Below, in pieces: positions 1 to 8,098 of a stretch of 42,562 nucleotides of DNA; positions within the stretch are counted from its first letter, which is position 1; the number at the start of each line of letters is the position of its first letter. The translations under genes were made by a program, and so were the position numbers. The stretch comes from Modicisalibacter xianhensis (lineage in GTDB: Bacteria; Pseudomonadota; Gammaproteobacteria; Pseudomonadales; Halomonadaceae), in NCBI RefSeq assembly GCF_900113605.1, contig NZ_FOPY01000020.1:1-42562 (forward strand), written 5' to 3'. Below the pieces are notes generated by a model. It was not told where the DNA came from. It saw only the letters and a list, made by a program, of their open reading frames with translations, and did no database searches.

Positions 1-167
1 TGGGGCAGCATCTCCCAGGGAATGCCCGAGCGCAGCACAAACAGGATGCCCGTCAAGGCTGCGCGATTGGAGATGGGAGGCCGGCCACCGCGTGGCCTGG
101 GCGTCGGTGGTGGCAGCAGTGGCTCGACAATGGACCAGAGTTCGTCGGATACGATTTTCTTAGCCAT
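1..167 (-). CDS. IS5-family transposase, N-terminal part
   Basis: The reading frame starts at an ATG (complement of 165-167) and runs off the left edge. The visible 55 residues begin MAKKIVSDELWSIVEPLLPP, then a GGRPP motif and LTGILFVLRSGIPWEMLP. This is the DUF4096 N-terminal domain of IS5/IS427-group transposases. The catalytic DDE residues would lie further left and are not visible. The gene probably moves the IS that cut the ISL3 end at position 219. Confidence 0.85.
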   Translation of the reverse strand, partial: MAKKIVSDELWSIVEPLLPPPTPRPRGGRPPISNRAALTGILFVLRSGIPWEMLP

Positions 168-218
168 ACCGAAAATCTAGGAATGACTGAAGGGGTTTTC
201 AAGGTTTTGAAAGGCACT
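1..218 (-). mobile_element. IS5-family insertion sequence, partial (one end)
   Basis: The piece contains the 5' part of an IS5-type transposase gene reading left, followed by about 50 bases ending in ggcactc. Read from the other strand the tip is GAGTGCCTTTCAAAACC, plausible for an IS427-group inverted repeat. It abuts a TTAA sequence at the edge of an ISL3-type end, so the IS seems to have inserted there. The other end lies outside the window, so the exact boundary (about 218) is inferred. Confidence 0.6.
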
Positions 219-219
219 C

Positions 220-234
220 TTAATCCGGATACCC
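220..234 (+). repeat. Remnant ISL3-family terminal sequence (left copy)
   Basis: TTAATCCGGATACCC is identical to the last part of the ISL3-type end at 6044-6063 and in the same orientation. It is not an inverted partner. It looks like the right tip of another ISL3-type copy whose body was displaced when the IS5-family element inserted. Bases 235-435 after it hold no convincing gene. Confidence 0.6.
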
Positions 235-435
235 ATTTTTTGGTTGATTGGCTCATATCATGATGACGGAACCAACCATCAGCTCAGCGGATTACCTGGT
301 TGATGACGACTCTTCTTCACGGCCCCTGCAAGTTTGCAGCAACGCCCAGGTTCGCATGCCGAGATACGCAGTGAGGCTTCGCGATCAACACACCATGCAT
401 TCACAATGTCACTGCAAGGTCCGGCATGTCTCTGC

Positions 436-870
436 TCAGTCCTTACGGCCTGAGCTAGCCCTATACAGCTGTTGTTTGCTCTCCTCGCTGATCCCCGTCA
501 GGATGCCGCAGGCATTGATCTCCCGACCCTCGTTGCAACTCGCCCTCAGTGAAACGAGTTGTTGCTCAAGCGCTTGCAGAGCAGTTATCTGCGACCGCAC
601 ATGAGAGATGTGGTCATCGAGCATGGCGTTGACGGCGGTACAGGGCTGGCGAGGGTCGTCCTGATAGCTCTGTAGCTCGCGAATCTCTGTCAGTGACAGG
701 TCCAGAATTCGGCAGCGGCGGATAAAGGCAAGCCACTCGCCATGCTTCTCGGTATAGACACGGTAACCATTCTCCTGCCGTTCTGGCGGCGGCAACAGGC
801 CCTGCTGCTCATAGAAGCGGATCGTCTGCGTGTCGATACCCGCTATCTGGGCTAACTGACCAATGCGCAT
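436..870 (-). CDS. cadR: Cd(II)/Pb(II)-responsive MerR-family regulator (CadR/PbrR type)
   Basis: The 144-residue protein has the MerR winged-helix N-terminus (MRIGQLAQIAGIDTQTIRFYEQQGLLPP) and a dimerisation helix. Cys77, Cys112 and Cys121 sit in the pattern PC-x-AVN-x-ML...HI...LR-x-SC...CGIL, the metal-binding signature of CadR/PbrR. Such proteins bind the over-long spacer of their target promoter and activate it when Cd, Pb or Zn binds. The gene is divergent from the CDF gene, and the shared 98-base region holds the expected operator at 903-933. Metal specificity (Cd versus Pb) is not decided by the sequence. Confidence 0.88.
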   Translation of the reverse strand: MRIGQLAQIAGIDTQTIRFYEQQGLLPPPERQENGYRVYTEKHGEWLAFIRRCRILDLSLTEIRELQSYQDDPRQPCTAVNAMLDDHISHVRSQITALQALEQQLVSLRASCNEGREINACGILTGISEESKQQLYRASSGRKD

Positions 871-902
871 CAGGCTTACTCCTCAACGGATCATCTGTCC
901 CA

Positions 903-933
903 TTGACCTTATAGTAGCTATATAGTTTTTAAT
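903..933 (+). promoter_or_regulatory. MerR-type promoter/operator for the CDF gene
   Basis: A -35 TTGACC (903-908) and a -10-like TTTAAT (928-933) are separated by 19 bases, the long spacer typical of MerR-family promoters. The spacer carries a dyad centred on ATAGTAGCTAT, close to known CadR/PbrR operators. Transcription would run right into the metal transporter genes and start just before the chosen GTG at 969. Confidence 0.75.
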
Positions 934-968
934 ACTAGCAATCTATGTTGGTTAACTGGAGCCGTATC

Positions 969-1865
969 GTGAGTAAAGCCTGTGGTGGCCCATGTAGCTG
1001 CGATGCAACGCCTGCAGCGGATACCGATATGCCGGTCTCCTCCGAAGCGTCAGGGGAATGGGTCAGCGTGTATGCTGTGCCGAAGATGGATTGTCCCTCA
1101 GAAGAACGGATGATCCGCTTGGCGCTGAACGGCTTTGATGAGATTCGAACGCTGTCCTTCGACTTGTCGAACCGCCGATTGGAGGTCGTGCATGACGGCG
1201 AGGCTGAGCCCATTACCGCGAAACTGGCGACCTTGGGGCTAGGCGCCTCTCTTCAGGAAACCGTCATTGCCGACCCAGAGACGATCAAGGCCGCTGAGAG
1301 CTCGGCAGTCTCTGCTACGCAGGAGTCAGGCACTCTGCGCGTGTTGCTCGGTATCAATGCGATCATGTTCGTGGTGGAAATGACTGCTGGCCTGATCGCC
1401 CAGTCTACCGGCCTGATCGCTGATTCCCTGGATATGTTTGCCGATGCAGCCGTCTATGGCCTGGCTCTCTATGCCGTAGGGCGCAGTGCGAAAATGCAGG
1501 TACGTGCCGCGCATCTGGCAGGGGTACTGCAACTGATTTTGGCTATCGGCGTACTCGTCGAGGTGGTGCGACGCTTTGTTTTCGGTAGTGAGCCTGAATC
1601 GCTGATGATGATGGCGATCGCCTTCGTCGCGTTGATCGCCAATACCGGTTGCCTGCTGTTGATATCCAAGCACCGCGAAGGCGGCGCGCATATGAAGGCA
1701 AGCTGGATATTCTCGGCCAATGATGTGGTGATCAACATGGGCGTCATCGCCGCCGGTGCCTTGGTCGCCTGGACGGGGTCCAGCTACCCTGACCTGATTA
1801 TCGGTACCATCGTGGGCCTGATCGTCCTCAACGGCGCTCGGCGCATCCTGGCGCTCAAGGGGTGA
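969..1865 (+). CDS. Cation diffusion facilitator (CDF) family metal exporter with N-terminal metal-binding-like domain
   Basis: The protein (298 residues from GTG 969) has a Cys-rich start (CGGPCSCDA). Next comes a ferredoxin-like HMA-type segment containing MDCPSEE, then five to six membrane helices of the CDF fold. Helix 2 carries LIADSLDMFADA (the DxxxD metal site) and helix 5 carries SANDVVIN. GTG 969 is preferred over ATG 945 because GGAG sits 8 bases upstream. ATG 945 lies next to the expected transcription start and has no ribosome site. CDF proteins export Zn/Cd/Co by proton antiport. Related genes are carried by ISPpu12-type ISL3 elements beside lspA and a merR gene. Confidence 0.85.
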   Translation: MSKACGGPCSCDATPAADTDMPVSSEASGEWVSVYAVPKMDCPSEERMIRLALNGFDEIRTLSFDLSNRRLEVVHDGEAEPITAKLATLGLGASLQETVIADPETIKAAESSAVSATQESGTLRVLLGINAIMFVVEMTAGLIAQSTGLIADSLDMFADAAVYGLALYAVGRSAKMQVRAAHLAGVLQLILAIGVLVEVVRRFVFGSEPESLMMMAIAFVALIANTGCLLLISKHREGGAHMKASWIFSANDVVINMGVIAAGALVAWTGSSYPDLIIGTIVGLIVLNGARRILALKG

Positions 1866-2007
1866 GGCTGCACGGTACGCAGCTATCGATGCCTGGGACA
1901 CTTGATCGAAGTGGCTGTACAAGCGCGCTAGGCCTGAACGACAGCATATAGCGCGAAGGCTCGGAGCCAGCAAGGTAGCGTATCTAGGAATCAACCAAGG
2001 AAGGAAG

Positions 2008-2769
2008 ATGATGGATAGTATCTGGCTGGTACTCGGCCTGGCGCTGTTGCCCGCCTTAGGCAATTTTAGTGGTGGGCTCGCTGCGGAGGCCTCCCGAACT
2101 ACCGGGCGCCGTCTCAATTACGCCCTTCACGGCGCTGCCGGCCTCGTCATTGCGGTGGTGGCGGTTGAAATCATGCCGCGCGTGCTAGAGAACCTCTCAG
2201 CCTGGGTAATCGCCCTCGCTTTCGCGCTGGGCGGCATTGCTTACGTAGGTATCGAGAAGCTCGTTGAGAGTCTCCAGAAGCGACAAGGCCAGCAGGGAGA
2301 AGGCGGTCAGACGAGTGTCTGGATGATCTATATCGCCGTATCCATCGACCTGTTCAGCGATGGCCTCCTGATCGGGGCGGGGTCGGCGGTCTCACCGTCG
2401 GTCGCGATAATCCTGGCGGCGGGTCAGGTTCTCGCCGATGTTCCTGAGGGCTTTGCGACGATCGCCACCATGAAAGATAAAGGAATCCCTCGTAGCAAGC
2501 GGATACTGCTCTCTGCTTCCTTCGCGATTCCTGTGCTCTCGGCAGCCGTCTTTGCTTACTTCGTACTCAGGAACCAGCCGGAGGCATTTAAGCTAGCGGC
2601 ACTGACGTTCACGGCAGGCCTTCTCACGGTCGCTGCCATCGAAGATATGGTCTCCGAGGCTCACGAGAGCGGTGACGATACGCACATCTCACCGCTGGCT
2701 TTCATAGGCGGCTTCGTCCTGTTCGTTCTGGTATCAGCGGGCTTGGAAGGGGTGGTATCGCAAAGCTAA
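2008..2769 (+). CDS. ZIP-family divalent metal transporter
   Basis: The 253-residue protein is almost all membrane helices. It contains LHGAAGLVIAVVAVEIMP in an early helix, then SIDLFSDGLLIGAG and AAGQVLADVPEGFATI, which align with ZIP helices 4 and 5 and their metal-coordinating acidic/His positions. A purine-rich ribosome site (GGAAGGAAG) precedes two tandem ATG codons at 2008 and 2011, and either may start. ZIP proteins usually import Zn/Fe/Mn into the cytosol. Its place between an efflux gene and lipoprotein-processing genes, downstream of a metal-induced promoter, makes the direction of transport here uncertain. Confidence 0.8.
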   Translation: MMDSIWLVLGLALLPALGNFSGGLAAEASRTTGRRLNYALHGAAGLVIAVVAVEIMPRVLENLSAWVIALAFALGGIAYVGIEKLVESLQKRQGQQGEGGQTSVWMIYIAVSIDLFSDGLLIGAGSAVSPSVAIILAAGQVLADVPEGFATIATMKDKGIPRSKRILLSASFAIPVLSAAVFAYFVLRNQPEAFKLAALTFTAGLLTVAAIEDMVSEAHESGDDTHISPLAFIGGFVLFVLVSAGLEGVVSQS

Positions 2770-2925
2770 CGTACTGCTCCCCAACACAGCCACTGTCGTG
2801 CTGGCCGAATACGAAGCAGCTCCCAGCTTACGGCGCACCTAGTCGAGTCCAGAAACATTCACTTTGCCACCCTGGCCAGCCGGCCGAATGAATTGACGCA
2901 GCTTGATTAAGCGGAGCAAGAAAGC

Positions 2926-4503
2926 ATGAGCCACAGGGTTGATCCTGGATTCGGAGGCGAGAGAGCATTGGGTGATAAGTGCGCGCTACCCTCTAGCCTA
3001 TACACGGGCGTGCGCTATAAGCCGCTTCTGACAGGGGGGATGGCTCTACTTGCTGGAGGCGCCATGCCGCTTGCCTTTGCCCCTGTGGGCTGGGCATGGC
3101 TTGCGGTGATCGCTCTGGCAACATTTTTTGTCCTGACCGCGCAGTCTTCAAGGCGTCAGGCGCTGTGGTCGGCCTACCTCTTTGGCCTTGGCTACTTCGG
3201 CGTGGGTGTCTCCTGGGTCTTTATCAGCATTAGCCAGTACGGCAATGGCCCCGTGGTGGCGGTGTTAGTCACGGCGGCCTTTGTCTCGCTGCTCGCCCTC
3301 TTTCCATGGGGCGTCGCGTACCTCGTGCGCTGCCTGCGCCCTGAGATGGATGCAATGGCACTCTGGCTAGGGCTACCTGCGGCATGGGTGCTGAGTGAAT
3401 GGATGCGCACCTGGTTCTTGACCGGCTTTCCCTGGCTCTTCATTGGCTACAGCCAGACCGACACCACACTTGCCACTATCGCTCCCGTCTTTGGCGTGCT
3501 TGGCGTGAGTTTACTGGTGGCACTTCTCGCTGGCGGGCTTGCCTGGGTTGTCCAGGGGCCAAGCCTGCGCCGTGCTGCGGTAGTCGGTGCCGTGTTAGTC
3601 GCTACCCTCGCCGGCTTGCAACTGCTGGATCGTGAATGGACGCAGCCAGCCGCTGACCCGATCGATGTCGTCCTCTTGCAAGGAAACATCGCGCAAGACA
3701 AGAAATGGGACCCGAGATACCGGGACATCACACTTGAGCGCTATCAGGCGCTTACCGCGCAGCATCTCGGAGCCGATATCGTGATCTGGCCAGAAGCGGC
3801 AATCCCGATGTGGCATGACCAGGCCAAAGCATATCTTGCTGAGCTTGAGGCGTTAGCCGATCAGGCAGGCACATCGTTAATGATTGGCGTCCCGGTACGC
3901 GAGGCGGAGGGCCGTACCTACAACGCCGTGGTAAGCCTCTCCGATCCCTCAGGCTTCTACTACAAACGCCACCTGGTGCCCTTCGGTGAATATGTTCCGT
4001 TTCGGGATCTTTTGGGGTCGGCCCTCGACGTGCTCGGGGCGCCCATGTCCGACTTCACACCGGGACGGGAAGCGCACGTCCTGAATGCAGCAGGGGTGCC
4101 CGTAGGGGCACTCATCTGCTACGAGGCGGTCTTTGGTGCCGAAGTCACTGAGCTTCTGCCCGAAGCGCAGTTACTGGTGAATGTCAGCAACGATGCCTGG
4201 TTCGGCAGCTCGCTCGGCCCCCTCCAGCATTTCCAGATGGCACGCATGCGTGCCATCGAAACCGGACGTGACCTTCTTCGAGCCACGAACACCGGTATCA
4301 CAGCAGCCATCAATCATGAGGGCAAAGTGCTCAAGCGTGCTCCGCAGTTCGAAGTGGCCACCCTCAGCGCCGAAGTGACACCGCGAACTGGCGCGCCCCC
4401 TTATGTGCGCTGGCGGGATTGGCCTGTCCTTGGCCTGACCGCACTCGGACTCGGCCTGCTCCTGCTCCGTCGAATTCGTCGGCATCATCGGTTGGGTACA
4501 TGA
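2926..4503 (+). CDS. lnt: Apolipoprotein N-acyltransferase
   Basis: The protein has 525 residues, the usual Lnt length. An N-terminal bundle of membrane helices is followed by a nitrilase-like domain. The catalytic triad is visible: Glu290 in WPEAAIP, Lys347 in YKRHLVPFGEY and Cys398 in LICYEA. The motif NVSNDAWFG follows. Lnt adds the third acyl chain to diacylglyceryl-Cys of lipoproteins in the inner membrane. It is followed 53 bases later by lspA, so two of the three lipoprotein-maturation steps are encoded together. It is normally a chromosomal housekeeping gene, so a second copy inside a metal-resistance module is unusual. Confidence 0.93.
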   Translation: MSHRVDPGFGGERALGDKCALPSSLYTGVRYKPLLTGGMALLAGGAMPLAFAPVGWAWLAVIALATFFVLTAQSSRRQALWSAYLFGLGYFGVGVSWVFISISQYGNGPVVAVLVTAAFVSLLALFPWGVAYLVRCLRPEMDAMALWLGLPAAWVLSEWMRTWFLTGFPWLFIGYSQTDTTLATIAPVFGVLGVSLLVALLAGGLAWVVQGPSLRRAAVVGAVLVATLAGLQLLDREWTQPAADPIDVVLLQGNIAQDKKWDPRYRDITLERYQALTAQHLGADIVIWPEAAIPMWHDQAKAYLAELEALADQAGTSLMIGVPVREAEGRTYNAVVSLSDPSGFYYKRHLVPFGEYVPFRDLLGSALDVLGAPMSDFTPGREAHVLNAAGVPVGALICYEAVFGAEVTELLPEAQLLVNVSNDAWFGSSLGPLQHFQMARMRAIETGRDLLRATNTGITAAINHEGKVLKRAPQFEVATLSAEVTPRTGAPPYVRWRDWPVLGLTALGLGLLLLRRIRRHHRLGT

Positions 4504-4556
4504 CGCTTGTTATTTAGCAGCGAGCAAATTCTAGATTGGGTCAGGAGGAAGGGGAT

Positions 4557-5078
4557 ATGTCTACTTATGGCAGTCGGCTCGCAGAGAAAGCCCACGAGCC
4601 GGGAAAGGCGATGCGCTGGCTGTGGCTCTCGCTCCTGTTACTGTTTGTCGATCAGGCGAGCAAGTACCTTGCCAGCACCATGCTAGCGCATGGTGAAAGC
4701 GTGCCTGCCGCACCCTTCTTCAATTGGGTCCACCGCCACAATACGGGGGCGGCCTTCAGCTTTCTCGCGGATGTCGGCGGTTGGCAGCAGCCGCTTTTCA
4801 TCGGACTGGCCCTGGTTATCTCGATATTACTGGTGTACTGGCTTTGGCGTTCACCACGCGTACTGAGTTATCGGCTCGCCCTCAGTGCGATCCTCGGCGG
4901 CGCGTTGGGCAATGTCGCAGATCGCTTGCGGTTAGGCTACGTAGAGGATTTTCTCGATTTTCACTATGCCCAGTGGCACTGGCCATCGTTCAACCTAGCG
5001 GACGTATGGATCTTCCTCGGTGTCGCCCTCTTTATTTGGGCGGAAATACGACATCAACCAGGCAGCCGCCGCCGCTGA
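4557..5078 (+). CDS. lspA: Lipoprotein signal peptidase II
   Basis: The protein is 173 residues from ATG 4557, which has a strong AGGAGGAAGGGG site just upstream; an upstream TTG at 4536 is less likely. Four membrane helices and the LspA motifs VDQASK, HNTGAAFSF, GNVADR and FNLADVWIF are present, with the catalytic aspartates at 122 and 149. LspA cleaves prolipoprotein signal peptides. Extra lspA copies are known in metal operons (pbrC) and in ISPpu12-type elements, consistent with the adjacent ISL3 transposase remnant. Confidence 0.93.
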   Translation: MSTYGSRLAEKAHEPGKAMRWLWLSLLLLFVDQASKYLASTMLAHGESVPAAPFFNWVHRHNTGAAFSFLADVGGWQQPLFIGLALVISILLVYWLWRSPRVLSYRLALSAILGGALGNVADRLRLGYVEDFLDFHYAQWHWPSFNLADVWIFLGVALFIWAEIRHQPGSRRR

Positions 5079-5216
5079 ATCGCCTAGCGTCTTCGCTATC
5101 GCATGCTTGACTTCCGGAATAGGCGCGTCCTGGGCCTTGATAAGGCGGCACGCCTTCATGAGCCAGCTGTACGTTCCTGATGCACGACTGCTGCCAAGGG
5201 CTCTGCTGCATCCTAA

Positions 5217-6014
5217 CCAATCTGGAAGAGCACCCTGCTGGACCTGCTACCCGGTCGTCAGCAAGAGAGGGTGACAAGACGCCTCATGAGCATGGCCAAC
5301 CGCCACCAGGTCGAGATCGTCAGCATGGACATGTGGAAGCCCTACCGCCGCGCCTTCCAGACGGTGCTGCCACAGGCCCGTATCGTGGTCGATAAGTTCC
5401 ACGTCGTGCGCATGGCCAACGAGGCCTTAGAGAAGATCCGCAAAGGCCTAAGGAAGGAGTTGAAGCCCAATCAGCGCCGGACCCTCAAAGGTGACCGGAA
5501 AATCCTGCTGAAGCGCGCTCACGACGTTTCAGACCGCGAACGGCTCATCATGGAGACCTGGACAGGAGCATTCCCCCCAGCTCTTGGCGGCTTACGAGCA
5601 CAAGGAGCGCTTCTACCATATCTGGGACTGTACCAATCGGCGTGGTGCCGAACAGGCTCTCGCCACCTGGATTGACAACATCCCTCAGGGGCAGAAGGAG
5701 GTTTGGAAGGATCTCGTCAGCGCCGTCAGTGGCTGGCGTGAAGAGATGCTGACCTACTTTGAGACCGACTCCCGATCACCAACGCTTTCACGTAGTCGAT
5801 AAACCGCCTAGCCAAGGACAAAAACCGTGATGGCCGGGGCTATTCGTTCGAGGTAATGCGAGCCCGGATGCTCTATACCACCAAGCACAAGAAGAAGGCG
5901 CCACAAGTCAAGGAATCCCCGTTTCTGGGCAGAGCCACCATGACCTACAACATGGGACTCCCCGAGCCTGAGAAGAACTTCGGTGTCGATCTATCAACCT
6001 TCTGGAAGGACTAA
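5217..6014 (+). pseudogene. ISL3-family transposase, decayed
   Basis: Recognisable ISL3 transposase blocks appear in order: VSMDMWKPYRRAF, VDKFHVVRMANEAL, KERFYHIWDC, ITNAFT, NRDGRGYSFEVMRARML and the C-terminal FGVDLSTFWKD. The N-terminal part, including the zinc-finger/HTH region, is missing; an in-frame stop at 5214-5216 marks the junction. A frame change occurs near a run of six C at 5573-5578. A stop replaces a conserved Glu codon after ITNAFT (about 5793). The gene cannot make an active enzyme, so the element could only move with help in trans. Confidence 0.9.
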
Positions 6015-6043
6015 GGGTTGGATGGGGCTGGAAGGCCCATCAA

Positions 6044-6063
6044 CCACTTAATCCGGATACCCC
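6044..6063 (+). repeat. ISL3-family right terminal sequence
   Basis: CCACTTAATCCGGATACCCC lies 30 bases after the transposase stop, where an ISL3-type terminal inverted repeat is expected. Fifteen of these bases recur at 220-234 in the same orientation. The element ends here against the beginning of the truncated DsbD-alpha gene. Confidence 0.65.
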
Positions 6064-6066
6064 ATT

Positions 6067-6561
6067 ATGTTGGCTACATTCACCCAGGCACATGCCAGTG
6101 AAGGCCTACGGCTGGACAGCGACAAGCGTCGGAACGTCGAGCCCCTGTTCTTGGGCAAGTTTCTCCCGGTTAAGGAAGCCTTCCGGGCCAGTGCATGGCG
6201 AAGCGATGAAAAGCTGTTCGTTGGGTTTGAGAGTGCTCCCGGCTATTACCTGCACCGACACCAGTTTGCCCTTGAAAGCCGCGATCACATGGTCAGCTTC
6301 GGTGAGCTGGAGATCCCTCCGGGAGAGCTTGTCGTTCATCCTCAACTGGGTGAAATATACGTTTTCTATAACCAAGTCGTGCTCAGTGCTCCCATCGTGT
6401 CGGAAAGCGCGGATACTGGCCCATTGGCCATTACGGTGACGTTCCAGGGCTGTTCGGACGATGGACTCTGCTACCCGCCAGCTCAGACGGAATTGGAGGC
6501 GTTCGCCGGTTCGGCTCCCGTCACATTTGCCTCGGGTCAGCTACCCGCTGAGGCTTTGTGA
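6067..6561 (+). CDS. Stand-alone DsbD N-terminal (alpha) domain protein, signal peptide truncated
   Basis: The 164-residue protein matches the periplasmic DsbD-alpha domain: PVKEAFRASAW, a Tyr-Leu-His-rich core and a late Cys pair in FQGCSDDGLCYPP, the usual disulphide. The first residues (MLATFTQAHASEG) look like only the end of a signal peptide, and the ISL3 end lies 3 bases before the ATG. The insertion therefore probably removed the true start, and export is doubtful. In full DsbD this domain receives electrons from the CcdA-like membrane part; a separate ccdA lies at 10553. Its end overlaps the convergent methyltransferase gene by 21 bases. Confidence 0.8.
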   Translation: MLATFTQAHASEGLRLDSDKRRNVEPLFLGKFLPVKEAFRASAWRSDEKLFVGFESAPGYYLHRHQFALESRDHMVSFGELEIPPGELVVHPQLGEIYVFYNQVVLSAPIVSESADTGPLAITVTFQGCSDDGLCYPPAQTELEAFAGSAPVTFASGQLPAEAL

Positions 6562-7230
6562 GTCAGTTTGTACAGGTACGCTGCTGGTGTCCTCTCTTGG
6601 CTTTGCTGCCCCGTTCGGCAGTTGTGCTCGTCCCTCGTACATGTATGTCATGATCTTTAGCGGTCCGAGATAATCCTTGGCTACGCTGATGACGTCAAAC
6701 CCTGCACTCTGCAGCAAAACATCTGCTTCACGATTCAGATGGCAGCCTCCAGCGCAGCGCTTCCAGAGCGGTGTCATGCGATGCTGCCAACGTGCCACCC
6801 GAGATTCTGCTGAGAGGCCGTGTTCCGTGAACAGGAACTGTCCTCCAGGCTTGAGGACTCGGCGCGCTTCGACGAGCGCCTTTTCGATGTCAGGAATCGT
6901 ACAGAGTGTCCAGGTACATAGGACGGTATCGACGCTCTGATCAGGAAGTGGGATCCGCTCGGCGCCGGCTTGTAGCACTTCTACTTGAAATGACGCTTTG
7001 GCAATACGCGCCCGAGCCAGTTCGAGCATGCCTTCCTCGGGCTCTAGCGCATAGAGCCGCTGGACCTTTGCAACGTCGTAGTAGGGCAGGTTGAGCCCCG
7101 ATCCAAAGCCAAGTTCTAGCACGATGCCCTGAGCTTGAGATGCCAAGCGTTGGCGGTATGCTTCGAGCAAGTGTGTGCGCATTGCCAGATGCATGAGACG
7201 CGGCAATACATGGCGGTTATAAAGTCCCAT
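6541..7230 (-). CDS. Class I SAM-dependent methyltransferase
   Basis: The 229-residue protein has motif I VLELGFGSGLNLPYY, an acidic residue in ALEPEEGML and the later blocks VDTVLCTWTLCTIPD and EARRVLKPGGQFLFTEHG. This is the UbiE/COQ5-like (Methyltransf_11) pattern. A Cys-His stretch, WKRCAGGCHLNRE, is shared with a subgroup of bacterial proteins of unknown substrate. The substrate cannot be told from the sequence. The gene faces the copper/redox block and is downstream of the second merR gene on the same strand, so the two may be co-transcribed. Confidence 0.82.
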   Translation of the reverse strand: MGLYNRHVLPRLMHLAMRTHLLEAYRQRLASQAQGIVLELGFGSGLNLPYYDVAKVQRLYALEPEEGMLELARARIAKASFQVEVLQAGAERIPLPDQSVDTVLCTWTLCTIPDIEKALVEARRVLKPGGQFLFTEHGLSAESRVARWQHRMTPLWKRCAGGCHLNREADVLLQSAGFDVISVAKDYLGPLKIMTYMYEGRAQLPNGAAKPREDTSSVPVQTDSQSLSG

Positions 7231-7350
7231 GGCATTCCATATTGTTTGCAGAGTTCCACATTCAGGCCAATGCTGCCTCGAAAATAGGCTCTATCGATCA
7301 CTGCTGGCTAGTGCCGGTTATGAGCGGGCCGCCTCAGCATGCAGATAGCG

Positions 7351-7767
7351 CTAAACGATAACAGGTTGCGATAAGTCGTCTACCAGCTGACTGACGAGAT
7401 GGCCAGTAGGGACGCCACCGGGGGTATCTCGCCAAGCCTCCAAAGCCTGGTCCATTCGCTCGGACAAAGCCTGGAATTCCTTAATGCGTGAGCGAACTTG
7501 GGGTAGCTGATTGGCCAGAATATCCTGTGACTTAGAACAGGAGATGTTTTCCTGCATGGCCTCGCCTAGCAGGCCTTTAATCTCCCCAAGGCTGAAGCCC
7601 AGCATGCGGAAGCACTGAATAAAGCATAGTCTGCTAAGAGACTCATTGTCGTAGCGCTGATAGCCATTCTGTGGATCGCGCTGCGGATGTAACAAACCCT
7701 CGCGGGTGTAATGGCGTACGGTTTCCGCCGTTACTCCGCCTGCCTGAGCGAGTTCGCTGACTTTCAT
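7351..7767 (-). CDS. MerR-family metal-type transcriptional regulator
   Basis: The 138-residue protein has the MerR HTH (MKVSELAQAGGVTAETVRHYTREGLL), NGYQRYD and a long dimerisation helix. It lacks the CadR-type C-terminal Cys pair. Cysteines occur at LCFIQCF and in NISCSKSQDIL at the start of the dimerisation helix, the latter near where MerR/ZntR place a ligand Cys. It is divergent from the Met-rich/SCO1 operon, whose promoter has a matching operator (7864-7894). Control of that operon by copper or another soft metal is inferred. Confidence 0.85.
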   Translation of the reverse strand: MKVSELAQAGGVTAETVRHYTREGLLHPQRDPQNGYQRYDNESLSRLCFIQCFRMLGFSLGEIKGLLGEAMQENISCSKSQDILANQLPQVRSRIKEFQALSERMDQALEAWRDTPGGVPTGHLVSQLVDDLSQPVIV

Positions 7768-7863
7768 GGGGGCTCCCCTGCGATGACAACCTGGGTAGTC
7801 TAGGACGCTAGGGCGGCCCCAAGGTCAAGAGGAATTGGACAGAGAGCGCAGAAGAGAAAGCGC

Positions 7864-7894
7864 TTGACCTTAAAGTTACCTTCAAGGATATGGT
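7864..7894 (+). promoter_or_regulatory. MerR-type operator/promoter of the copper-redox operon
   Basis: TTGACC (7864-7869) and TATGGT (7889-7894) are 19 bases apart. The spacer contains the dyad CCTTAAAG-TTAC-CTTCAAGG, the usual MerR-family arrangement that needs activator-driven DNA distortion. It points right, about 200 bases before the Met-rich gene. The rest of the 331-base gap 7768-8098 shows no convincing gene. Confidence 0.75.
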
Positions 7895-8098
7895 TCATTG
7901 AAGCAGTTGCTTGGAGAGGGCGTATGGCCATTGGCCTGGCCCTTGACCTGCAGGTAGGCCATAGGTTCTAGAGTCTTTCTGCTGGTAATGGTAAGCGAGC
8001 GCCGCCGAAAGGCATGTTCCAACAGACTTGGGCACTACGCGATACCAAAACAGCAACATGAGAAACACAGCTTCTCACCCGATATGAGGGACGACATC

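Noticed and set aside
248-604. 118-codon plus-strand open frame at the left end
   Set aside because: It overlaps the cadR gene antisense, has no ribosome site or recognisable motif, and its composition is that of a shadow frame.
1326-2117. 263-codon minus-strand open frame opposite the CDF gene
   Set aside because: The plus strand here encodes clear CDF and ZIP motifs. The antisense protein is rich in His, Gln and Asp without domains.
6461-6940. Plus-strand open frames opposite the methyltransferase gene
   Set aside because: They are antisense to clear SAM-binding motifs and have no start signals.
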